From a bacterium (GTDB lineage: Bacteria; Gemmatimonadota; Gemmatimonadetes; Longimicrobiales; RSA9), in contig QGVH01000005.1 of NCBI GenBank assembly GCA_003242735.1, positions 95,687-159,686 on the forward strand: a DNA stretch of 64,000 bases. Direction: 5' to 3'. The notes beneath the pieces were generated by a model, which worked only from the letters and a program-made list of their open reading frames with translations, searched no databases and had not been told where the DNA came from. Position 1 is the stretch's first letter, and the number at the start of each line of letters is the position of its first letter. The position numbers were made by a program, and so were the translations under genes. This document shows positions 57,215 through 64,000 of the stretch, one piece after another.

Positions 57215-57367
57215 TTTGTGATTGCCGATCGCGAGCCGGATCGCCGGCCCGCCGCGCGGCTCGCGCAGCCGGTTCAGCCGCGCCATCGCCTCCTGCATCT
57301 CCAGCGCGGCCCTCACCGCGCGCGCAGGCGCGTCGGGCTGTGCAACGGGCGCCCCGAACACGGTCCT
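57215..57367 (-). pseudogene. Relic of a class III adenylate/guanylate cyclase catalytic domain
   Basis: On the minus strand about 51 codons read TVFGAPVAQPDAPARAVRAA, then LEMQEAMARLNRLRE and GGPAIRLAIGNHK. This is the run FGAPV...AVRAAL.MQ..L..LN......G...LR.GIG.H of class III nucleotidyl cyclases. The metal-binding segment before it and the GEV-AGN segment after it are missing. The match ends about 25 bases past the response-regulator stop, so an ancestral cyclase gene was cut off there. A signal-like stretch (LTPLLAALALTSAAPVL) lies upstream in another frame near 57400-57450. Nothing else is seen up to 57785. Confidence 0.5.
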
Positions 57368-57785
57368 TAATCGAGCCGGTCTGCGCAGGGGTAAGCACCG
57401 GCGCTGCACTCGTGAGGGCGAGGGCGGCGAGGAGGGGCGTCAGCGTGCCGCGATCGATGGAGAGGAGCGGCACGCGCGCACCCATGCGAACGTGGAACGG
57501 GAAGAGCGGCCAACGGGCGAGAACGCGGCAGGTCCGGCGAACGGCGCCGCCACGGCCAGGCTCGGTCCCGGCGGGCGTGCTTCCGCTCCGCTGGGATACG
57601 ACCACGTCCGGGAACGAAACGCCCCGGCCGCGCGAGGCGCTTCTCAACCGGGTCACGCGCAGACTGCCCCGGCGACTGATCAGGACGTGCACGCCCTACG
57701 GCGCATCAACGGCTCCGCTGCCTCGGCAGCGCACCTTCGCCCCCGCCCTCGCCCCGGCCCGCAGAGCCCCCTACATTTCCGCCCC

Positions 57786-58703
57786 ATGCACCAGGCCCGC
57801 TTCGCCACCGCCGCCATGGGCACGCGCTTCGAGCTCGTGCTCTTCTCCGAGGAGCCCGCGCAGCATCGCGCCGCGGCCGAGGCCGCCATCGAGGAGATCG
57901 AGGCGGCCCATCGGCGCTACACCCGCTTCGCCTCGGACAGCCTGGTCTCGCACATCAACCGCACGGCCGCGCACACGCCCGTCCGCCTCGACGCGGACAC
58001 GTTCGCGATGTTCGAGGACGCGCTGCGCGTCGAGCTCGACTCCTGCGGCGCGTTCAGCATCACAACGACAACTCCCTTGCCCCTGCCCTGGCCCCGGCCC
58101 GGCTTCGTCCTGAATCCCGAGGATCGCTCCGTAACGCTGCTCCACGACGAGGCGAAGATCGACCTGGGCGCCATCGCCAAGGGCCACGCGCTCGACCTCG
58201 CCGCCGCGCTGCTGCGAGAGCATGGTGTGACCTGTGCGCTGCTGCACGGCGGCACGAGCAGCGTCGTCGCCATCGGCGCGCCGCCAGGTGAGGACGGCTG
58301 GCGCATCGCGCTGGGACCGGAGTCCGGTGCGCCGACCATCACGCTCCGCGACGCCGCGCTCGGTGTCTCCGCGACGACCGAGCGCCCGCACATCGTTGAC
58401 CCGCGCACCGGCGCCCCCGCACCGCCCAACCGCCGCGCCGCCGTGATCGGGCCGAGCGCGCGGCTCGCGGATGCCTGGGCCACCGCGCTCGTCGTCCTGG
58501 GCGAGCGGCCGCCTGCGCTCGGGCCTGAGTGGATGACTTTCATCGATGACCTCGGCGGGGCGCACGCAGAAAGCGCTCGAGAATCACACGCAGGCGCGGA
58601 GGTTCTTGCCCACGCAGAGATGCGGAGATCGCGGAGTGCGTTGCCGGGCCGGGCGGCGTCCTTCGTGAGTTCGAGCACTCCTCGCCCGGGTCGACATCCA
58701 TGA
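57786..58703 (+). CDS. apbE: FAD:protein FMN transferase (ApbE family) with a C-terminus extended into a repeat
   Basis: The 305-residue protein has the ApbE core: MGTRFELVLFSEE, IEEIEAAHRRYTRFASDSLV, ITTTTPLPLP, KIDLGAIAKGHALDLAA, LHGGTSSVVAIG, ERPHIVDPRTGAPAPPN and ADAWATALVVLGE. The enzyme attaches FMN to a Thr in target flavoproteins outside the cytoplasm. No signal peptide or lipobox is visible. The first 265 residues cover the family length; the last 39 are encoded inside an inverted-repeat element beginning at 58584, so the natural C-terminus was probably replaced. ATG 57786 lies directly before the conserved strand. Confidence 0.8.
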   Translation: MHQARFATAAMGTRFELVLFSEEPAQHRAAAEAAIEEIEAAHRRYTRFASDSLVSHINRTAAHTPVRLDADTFAMFEDALRVELDSCGAFSITTTTPLPLPWPRPGFVLNPEDRSVTLLHDEAKIDLGAIAKGHALDLAAALLREHGVTCALLHGGTSSVVAIGAPPGEDGWRIALGPESGAPTITLRDAALGVSATTERPHIVDPRTGAPAPPNRRAAVIGPSARLADAWATALVVLGERPPALGPEWMTFIDDLGGAHAESARESHAGAEVLAHAEMRRSRSALPGRAASFVSSSTPRPGRHP

Positions 58704-58910
58704 TGAACGTGGTTTCTCCCGGTGGGATCTTCGCTCGTCCCGCCGCGAATGGTGCCGGGCGAGGCCGGCTTCACCCCGCGAACCCTGATTCGCCCGGGGC
58801 AAGCCATCACATCACAGGAGCCCTGAATACGCCACGCGGTCTCCGCAGCGCCGGAGGACAGCCCCTCTGCGCCCTCACGACCTCCGCGTCCTCCGCGTCT
58901 CTGTGTGAGC
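58584..58910. repeat. Inverted-repeat element of the ACGCAGAGACGCGGAGG type, about 330 bp
   Basis: TCACACGCAGGCGCGGAGG (58584-58602) and CCTCCGCGTCTCTGTGTGA (58892-58910) are imperfect inverted repeats (16 of 19 pairs). Each is followed inward by further CACGCAGAGATGCGGAG- or CTCCGCGTCCTCC-like units (58611-58636 and 58866-58899). Such GCAGAG/GCGGAG units recur between genes in many bacterial phyla. There is no transposase gene. The left arm lies inside the end of the ApbE gene. Confidence 0.55.
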
Positions 58911-58971
58911 CCCTTTCTCAACATCTCCCCTTGAGCAAGAGCAGCCGAGATCCCGAACACCTCGTGTAGTC

Positions 58972-60192
58972 ATGACTGACCGACGCACCTTCATTGCCCA
59001 GACCGCCGGCGCCCTCGCCGCCGTCGCCATTGCCCCCGAGATCGCCTTCGCGGCGCCGCGCAGGCGCGGCCAGGCCAAGAAGCTCGCCGTCATCGGCATC
59101 GGGCGGCAGGGCCGCGCGATCCTCGACGAGCTCCGCAAGCTCGACGCGGTCGAGGTCGCGGCTGTTTGCGACGTCGTCCCCACCCGCGTGCGAGCCGGCC
59201 TCGAGCGCGCCGCCGGCGCCGCTGCCTTCGACGACCACCGCAAGCTCCTGGACGAACGCCCCGACATCGAGGGCATCATCGTCGCCACGCCGACGCATTT
59301 GCACCGGGAGATCGTGGAGGATGCCCTCGCGGCCGGCCGCCACGTCTACTGCGAGGCGCCGCTTGCCTCGACGGAGGAGGACGCGCGCGCGATCGCCGCG
59401 GCCGCAGCCGCGTCTGGCCGCGTCTTCCGGCCCGGGCTGCTCGCGCGCTCGAATCCGATCTACCGGCGCACGCTGCTCCTCGTCCGGAGCGATTCGATAC
59501 GAGACGTCGTCTCCCTCTACGCGCAGCACCACCGCAAGACGAGCTGGCGCGTCCCAGCGCCGGACCGCGCGCTCGAGCGCGCCTTCAACTGGCGGCTGGA
59601 CCCGGACGTCTCGATCGGGCTCGCGGGCGAGCTCGCCTCGCACCAGATCGACGTCTTCACCTTCCTGCGCGGGCGCCCACCCGTCCGCGTCGAGGGCACG
59701 GGCTCGATCCGCTTGCACCGGGACGGCCGCAGCATGCCGGACACGATCCACCTCCGCGTGCACTGGGACGACGGCGTCATCCTGACCTATCAGGCGACGC
59801 TCGCGAACTCGTACGGCGGCGAGTACGAGGTACTCTACGGCACGCACGGCGCCGTCCGGCTCGCCGGCACGCATGGCTGGTTCTTCAAGGAGACGGATGC
59901 GCCTACGCAGGGCTGGGAGGTGTACGCCGCGCGTCAGCAGTTCCACGGCGAAGAAGGCATCGTCCTCGTCGCCGACGCCACACGCCTCGCCGCGCAGGGG
60001 CGGCTCCAGGAAGGCGCCGGGCTCGAGCACCCGCCGCTCTACTACGCGCTCGCCGACTTCGTCCGCAGCATCGTGGAAGGCGAAGCGCCGGCCGCCACGG
60101 CCGAGGATGGCCTGCGCGCGACGCTCGTCGGCATCGCGGCGCACCGGGCGGTGATGCAGGGTGGTGTGGTGGAGGTGAGCGCGCCGGCGTGA
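58972..60192 (+). CDS. Tat-exported Gfo/Idh/MocA-like protein with EAP in place of EKP
   Basis: The 406-residue protein has a Tat-like signal (MTDRRTFIAQTAGALAAVAI) and a Rossmann domain (KLAVIGIGRQGRAILDEL). The family motif is altered: HVYCEAPLASTEEDARAI carries Glu-Ala-Pro near 128-130, so the catalytic Lys of EKP is Ala. The substrate domain has RAFNWRLDPDVSIGLAGELA, SHQIDVFTFLRGRPP and HGWFFKETDAPTQGWEVYA. The alteration leaves cofactor binding possible but argues against ordinary dehydrogenase chemistry. It may be a binding, glycosidase-like or quinone-linked member. Confidence 0.82.
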   Translation: MTDRRTFIAQTAGALAAVAIAPEIAFAAPRRRGQAKKLAVIGIGRQGRAILDELRKLDAVEVAAVCDVVPTRVRAGLERAAGAAAFDDHRKLLDERPDIEGIIVATPTHLHREIVEDALAAGRHVYCEAPLASTEEDARAIAAAAAASGRVFRPGLLARSNPIYRRTLLLVRSDSIRDVVSLYAQHHRKTSWRVPAPDRALERAFNWRLDPDVSIGLAGELASHQIDVFTFLRGRPPVRVEGTGSIRLHRDGRSMPDTIHLRVHWDDGVILTYQATLANSYGGEYEVLYGTHGAVRLAGTHGWFFKETDAPTQGWEVYAARQQFHGEEGIVLVADATRLAAQGRLQEGAGLEHPPLYYALADFVRSIVEGEAPAATAEDGLRATLVGIAAHRAVMQGGVVEVSAPA

Positions 60193-60198
60193 TGGTGG

Positions 60199-60224
60199 GG
60201 CCGCTGCGCGCCGCGCAAGCGGCC
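60199..60224. terminator. Hairpin between convergent oxidoreductase and fecR genes
   Basis: GGCCGCT (60199-60205) pairs with AGCGGCC (60218-60224) around a GC-rich loop in the 70-base gap between two stops. No U-tract. Confidence 0.4.
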
Positions 60225-60262
60225 AGAACGCTTTGATGCCCGGTGCGGCCGCGGTGCGTGAG

Positions 60263-61309
60263 CTACCGGCGGAAGGTCACCACATCGCCCTCCCGCTCGT
60301 GCCGTATACCGAGCGAGAGGGCGATCAGGTTCAGGATATCGGCGATCGGCTCTGGCCCGAACGACGCCGTCAGCGGCAACGCCGCGAGCTCCGGGTCGGC
60401 TACCCGCACGTCGACGTTGTACCAGCGCCCGAGCTGCGCCGCGGCTTCGCCCAGCGGTGTGTCCCTGAAGACGAGTCGCCCCTCGGCGAACGCCAGGTAA
60501 TCGGCGGCATCGACATCGCGCTCGACCCGGACCTCGCCGGACTGACCCACACGCGCGAGCTGGCCGGGCTCGAGTCGGTACGCCACTTCCGGCCGATCCG
60601 GTGCCGCCGTTTTCACCTCGACCAACCCTTCGGCCACCACTACGGTGACCGACGTGTCAGCGGGGTAGGCCCGCACGCCGAACACCGTGCCCAGGTCCTC
60701 GGCGACGACTCCCGCCGCATGCACGCGGAACGGCCGCCGCACATCGTGCTCGACATCGAAACGCGCTTCGCCCTCGAGGTACACCTCGCGCGCCCCCCGG
60801 CCGTAGTCCTCCGGCACCCGCAGCCGGCTGTCCACGCTGAGGACGACGCTCGTGCCGTCCGGGAGCCGCACCCGCGCATGCTGTGCCCGCCGGGTGGTGT
60901 ATTCGTGCATCGCGACTTCGCGCGGAGCCTGCTCGGACTCTCGCGTCACGATCGCCCTGATGGCCACACCGCCGATCACGAGTGCGGCGATGGCGGCCGC
61001 ACGCAGTAAGCCGGACGAGAAGGACCGCCGAGAAGCGGCTGGCGCAGGCTGAGTCCGGAACCGCCGCGCCTCACGCCGCCGGCATACCTCCTCCCAGGCG
61101 GCGTCCGGGTCCCAGACGACCTCCGTGTCACGTGCCAGCCCCCAAACCTCCTCCAGTGCCTCGAGGAGGTCTGCGTGCGCCGGGTCGGCCGCTGCCCAGG
61201 CCCGCACCCCCGCCGCCTCCTCCGGCGAACTGCGACCGGCCACGAAGCGGGCGAGCTTGGCGCCCTGTGCTTCGTCGATCTGATCGATGAGATCCCGTCC
61301 GCGCCCCAT
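60263..61309 (-). CDS. FecR-family anti-sigma factor
   Basis: The 348-residue protein has an N-terminal cytoplasmic DUF4880-like domain (KLARFVAGRSSPEEAAGVRA, AWAAADPAHADLLEAL) and one membrane helix (LLRAAAIAALVIGGVAIRAI). The periplasmic FecR domain contains RVRLPDGTSVVLSVDSRLRV, EVYLEGEARFDV and LGTVFGVRAY. A C-terminal DUF4974 (TonB-short-N-like) domain has LAEAA-type helices and RWYNVDVRVADPELA. It should hold the adjacent ECF sigma factor until signalled through an outer-membrane receptor. No such receptor lies next to it here. Confidence 0.9.
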   Translation of the reverse strand: MGRGRDLIDQIDEAQGAKLARFVAGRSSPEEAAGVRAWAAADPAHADLLEALEEVWGLARDTEVVWDPDAAWEEVCRRREARRFRTQPAPAASRRSFSSGLLRAAAIAALVIGGVAIRAIVTRESEQAPREVAMHEYTTRRAQHARVRLPDGTSVVLSVDSRLRVPEDYGRGAREVYLEGEARFDVEHDVRRPFRVHAAGVVAEDLGTVFGVRAYPADTSVTVVVAEGLVEVKTAAPDRPEVAYRLEPGQLARVGQSGEVRVERDVDAADYLAFAEGRLVFRDTPLGEAAAQLGRWYNVDVRVADPELAALPLTASFGPEPIADILNLIALSLGIRHEREGDVVTFRR

Positions 61310-61399
61310 AGTCGTCGTCCGTAGGATTTCTTCGGAACAACCCCTCAGGTGTCCTGGACCCTTACACGGCTGCTCGGGAACACCCGGTTCGGGCGAGAT

Positions 61400-61984
61400 C
61401 TAGCCCACCAAGTGGCTGCCCAGGCGGGCGAGAGCGGCAAGGGTGAGGACGAGGCCGAGATATGGGGCGAGACTCTTGCGAAGCGACTTGAGCGCGCGCC
61501 ACATCTGCGTTTCCACCGTCTTGACCGAGATCCCCAGAACCTCCGCGATCTCCGCGTACGACAGGTACTTCTCCCGACTCAACAAGAAAATCTGGCGGCA
61601 CCGGTCGGGCAACGCGTCGATGGCGCGGCGGATCGCTTCCGCCATCTCGCGCGTCCTCAGCCGCTCATCCGCTTGCGGGCCCGTGGGCAACGGCGCACTC
61701 GCCACTCGCTCCGCCCAACGCGCCACCACGCGGCGGTGGCGTAGGTGCTTGAGGGCACGGTTCCGGGCCGCAGTATACAGGTAAGCGGTGGTCAGGAGCG
61801 GGACGTCGCCCGCATCGCAGCGCTCCCAGAGGTGCACGAAGAGATCCTGTACCAGGTCACTCGCCGTCTCGGGTGAGCGCACGTAGCAGTTCACGAAGTC
61901 GCAAAGCCGGCTGTAATGTGCCCGGAACAGGGCTTCGATGGATGCGGCATCGCATCCGGTTGGCGCGTCGTCGCGGTCGGTCAT
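61400..61984 (-). CDS. ECF sigma-70 factor (FecI-like), copy 1
   Basis: The 194-residue sigma factor has region 2 (SIEALFRAHYSRLCDFVNCY, SDLVQDLFVHLWE, TTAYLYTAARNRALKHLRHR) and region 4 (LPDRCRQIFLLSREKYLSYA, EIAEVLGISVKTVETQMWRA). The C-terminus adds a short hydrophobic tail (LGLVLTLAALARLGSHLVG). It lies 90 bases upstream of the fecR gene on the same strand and is very similar along its length to copy 2 at 62964-63542, a tandem duplication. Its target promoters are unknown. Confidence 0.93.
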   Translation of the reverse strand: MTDRDDAPTGCDAASIEALFRAHYSRLCDFVNCYVRSPETASDLVQDLFVHLWERCDAGDVPLLTTAYLYTAARNRALKHLRHRRVVARWAERVASAPLPTGPQADERLRTREMAEAIRRAIDALPDRCRQIFLLSREKYLSYAEIAEVLGISVKTVETQMWRALKSLRKSLAPYLGLVLTLAALARLGSHLVG

Positions 61985-62129
61985 GGGGCCGGGGGATCAC
62001 AGTCGGGATTGGATCCCAACAGTACGGCGCTTCGACCGGCCTCGCAACCGGCGGGGCTTCCACTGGCCGTCGCGCCTCAGCGCACGACGGTCTCGTCGTC
62101 GGGTACGACTGGACCTGGGGGCTCGAGCG

Positions 62130-62904
62130 AACTGCCTGTGGAACAGCACCACGTTCCGCTCTTGCCGCACGCGCAGTCCGAGCGAGAGGCCGATCAGGTC
62201 AGGAGTCTGCGCAACCGGCTCCTGCTGGTAAGAGGCCGTGAGCGGCAGTGTGGTAATGGAAGCGTCCGCCAGCCGACGCGTCGCCCCCTCGCCGGATCTG
62301 CACCGCGCCGTTCGTCTCCACACGGGCGACATCCCCCGCCCCGAGACGGTGCCCCGCTCCCGACGGATGGGATGGTGCCCTGACCTCTACCAGCCCCTCC
62401 GCAACGATGACGCTCGCCGCCGACTCGCCAGCTCAGCTCCGTACTCCGAACACGGTCCCCACCATGTCCCCCGCGTACACACGGAATCGCGACCTCGCGC
62501 GGCTCTGCCCCACGCTTCTTGGACGACAGCGCCCCAAGGCCCGCCAAACGCGAGAACCACAAGCGCAGCCGCGCGCAGCACGCGAGCGACCTGTAGCCGC
62601 GGCCGCACGCGCCTCCCGCCCTCGCGCTGTGAGGCTTCGCAACGACGCCGCACCTCGTGTCACGTCGCATCCACGTCCCGCACCTGCTGCATCCGTCCCG
62701 CCAGTCCCCACGCCCGCTCCAACGCTTCGACCCATCCCAGACGCGCCGGGTTGGCCGCCAACCAGGCCCAAACCTCTGCCTCCTCCTCCGCAGTACAGCG
62801 CCCGACCACGTATCGCGCGAGCGGGATACCGCGCGCCGTCGATCGTCTCGAGCCGATCCGTGAACTCGCGTTCGATCGCGTTGCCTCGCAGCCGCCCCGT
62901 TCAC
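62130..62904 (-). pseudogene. Decayed fecR paralog of the second sigma/anti-sigma pair
   Basis: Frames on the minus strand give, in order, the domains of the intact FecR at 60263-61309. A GTG at 62904 with GAGGAGGTG leads into DRLETIDGAR, then after a frameshift LARYVVGRCTAEEEAEVWAW and ALERAWGLAGRMQQVRDVDA, an in-frame TGA at 62660-62662, and HEVRRRCEASQ. Later YAGDMVGTVFGVRS appears in one frame and LADASITTLPLTASYQQEPV with LIGLSLGLRVRQERNVVLFH in another, with no proper stop. Several frameshifts and one stop make it non-functional. It lies between the two sigma genes. Confidence 0.75.
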
Positions 62905-62963
62905 CTCCTCGACCAGAACCGTCCCTTACACCGGCACGCCCGAGCGCTTCACGGCGCCCATGA

Positions 62964-63542
62964 CTACAGCAGAAGGTGCCTGCCCCAACCGAAGAGATGG
63001 AGCAGAGCGACCGCGAGGTACGGCGCCAGACTCCGCCGTAGCGCCTTCAACGCACGCCACATCTGCGTCTCAACCGTCTTGACCGAGATGTCCAGCGCCT
63101 TTGCGATCGCGGCGTATGAGAGTTGTGATTCGCGGCTTAGCAGGAAGATCTCGCGGCAACGCTCCGGCAGATCGTCGATCGCACGTCGCACTGCTTCCGC
63201 GACCTCCCGCGCCCTCACCCGTTCATCGGCCTGCTGCCCGGTCGGCACAGGCGCCCGCGCCGCTTCCTCCGCCCAGCGCGCGACGACACGCCGGTGGCGG
63301 AGGTACTTCAGCGCGCGGTTGCGAGCCGCCGTGTACAGGTACGCCGTCGTCAATGGAGGAAGATCGCCTGCATCGCAGCGCTCCCACAGATGGACGAACA
63401 GATCCTGCACCAGGTCGCTCGCCACTTCCGGTGAGCGCACGTAGGTGTCAACAAAGCCGCAAAGCCGCGTGTAATGGGCGCGGAACAGGGCCTCGATGAC
63501 TCCGGAATCCGCCTCGCCCTGCGCTGCGTCACGGTCGGCCAT
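62964..63542 (-). CDS. ECF sigma-70 factor (FecI-like), copy 2
   Basis: The 192-residue factor matches copy 1 almost residue for residue in region 2 (IEALFRAHYTRLCGFVDTYV, SDLVQDLFVHLWERCDAGDL) and region 4 (LPERCREIFLLSRESQLSYA, ALDISVKTVETQMWRALKAL), and ends in a hydrophobic tail (LAVALLHLFGWGRHLLL). ATG 63542 aligns with the copy 1 start; the longer open frame upstream (to 63863) looks non-coding. Its former anti-sigma gene immediately downstream is decayed, so this factor may be unrestrained, cross-controlled by the intact FecR, or dying. Confidence 0.9.
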   Translation of the reverse strand: MADRDAAQGEADSGVIEALFRAHYTRLCGFVDTYVRSPEVASDLVQDLFVHLWERCDAGDLPPLTTAYLYTAARNRALKYLRHRRVVARWAEEAARAPVPTGQQADERVRAREVAEAVRRAIDDLPERCREIFLLSRESQLSYAAIAKALDISVKTVETQMWRALKALRRSLAPYLAVALLHLFGWGRHLLL

Positions 63543-64000
63543 CGCGCTGCAGTCGAAAGGCGCCGCCCGCGACACGACGCGGCCGCTGACCGTCCGACCG
63601 GCCATCCGGCCCAGCGCCTGCGTCGCACCCCCGTGACCCGCAGGCGCTGTACGCCCCCCGGCCAGTACGACGCTCAGCCCCGCCTCACCCACCTCCCACA
63701 CTCCTCGTGACGGTGGTGACCATGGCCTCGCCTCGCGTTCGTAAGTGTCCGCGGAACACGATCTTCGCCGCAGAGCGGGTGGATTCTGCGCCCGCATGCG
63801 GCCGGCGGCTGCCCCGTCGACCACACCGCTCGTGCACCGCTGGGAAAACACTGGCTTTGCCAATGAACCCCTGACCGGCCATCAGACCCTTACAGGCCGT
63901 GACGAGGCCGAGACGCCCACGACTGGACTCGGTCTCCTGTCGGTCGGTGCGTCCTGCGCTTTGACGGGGGGAGAACAAGAAAGGGCGCGCGTGTAACCCT
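63543..64000. other. Region upstream of sigma copy 2, no gene recognised
   Basis: About 458 bases to the right edge. Open frames exist on both strands but none has a family signature or plausible start context. The promoter of the second sigma gene should lie here; no clear element was identified. Confidence 0.4.

Noticed and set aside
63685..63978. Minus-strand frame of 97 codons upstream of sigma copy 2
   Set aside because: No domain, signal or ribosome site; the composition changes abruptly along it and it looks like a non-coding leader region.

Overview
The window is about 64 kb of very GC-rich DNA (roughly 70 percent by eye). It carries no rRNA, tRNA, CRISPR array, phage or transposase gene that I can recognise. 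The gene content suggests a member of the Gemmatimonadota or a close neighbour: secreted M14, M1, S9 and DUF5117-type metallo- and serine peptidases, 6-bladed beta-propeller lipoproteins, Tat-exported Gfo/Idh/MocA oxidoreductases, DUF2911 and DUF3810-like proteins, ECF sigma/FecR pairs and a 2-oxoacid:ferredoxin oxidoreductase linked to a GltD-like protein. This assignment is inference from families, not from a marker gene.

Layout. 1-9.4 kb: end of a transporter (RCK_C domain), M14 peptidase, two-domain VOC protein, NPP-type phosphodiesterase lipoprotein, a non-coding repeat cluster, acyl-CoA thioesterase II and a sulfatase fold lacking its catalytic Cys. 9.5-15.4 kb (minus strand): a decayed and an intact beta-propeller lipoprotein, PBP1A and an amidase. 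15.6-22.4 kb: threonine dehydratase, a CobB/SIRT5-type deacylase overlapping it tail to tail, MATE exporter, Gfo/Idh oxidoreductase, aquaporin and a sugar isomerase. 22.4-28.4 kb: a divergent MarR/FAD-monooxygenase pair with well defined promoters and operators, a cupin, a DUF2911 lipoprotein, an S9 peptidase and a small membrane protein. 28.7-33.6 kb (minus strand): oxidoreductase beta, alpha and an iron-sulfur flavoprotein, a central-carbon electron-transfer module. 33.8-40.1 kb: cyclophilin lipoprotein, Tat-exported TIM-barrel isomerase and oxidoreductase, AlkZ-like protein, a decayed beta-propeller gene, a MarR regulator predicted to be leaderless, and DoxX. 40.2-51.3 kb: M1 peptidase, outer-membrane protein, RecQ, DUF3810-like protein, large zinc metalloprotease, beta-CASP RNase-like protein and a tandem universal stress protein. 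51.8-57.2 kb: a tightly coupled operon of a TPR-TonB-dependent receptor, a histidine kinase and an NtrC-type sigma-54 activator. 57.2-60.2 kb: an adenylate-cyclase relic, ApbE whose C-terminus runs into a repeat element, and a Gfo/Idh protein without the EKP lysine. 60.3-63.5 kb: two tandem ECF sigma genes, one with an intact and one with a decayed FecR.

Themes. (1) Envelope and periplasmic catabolism: many products carry lipoprotein, Sec or Tat signals. (2) Gene decay: at least four relics were reconstructed by reading across frames (two beta-propellers, one FecR, one class III cyclase). (3) Enzymes with substituted catalytic residues: sulfatase, Gfo/Idh and AlkZ families. (4) The most distinctive candidate system is the receptor/kinase/sigma-54 activator operon at 51.8-57.2 kb.
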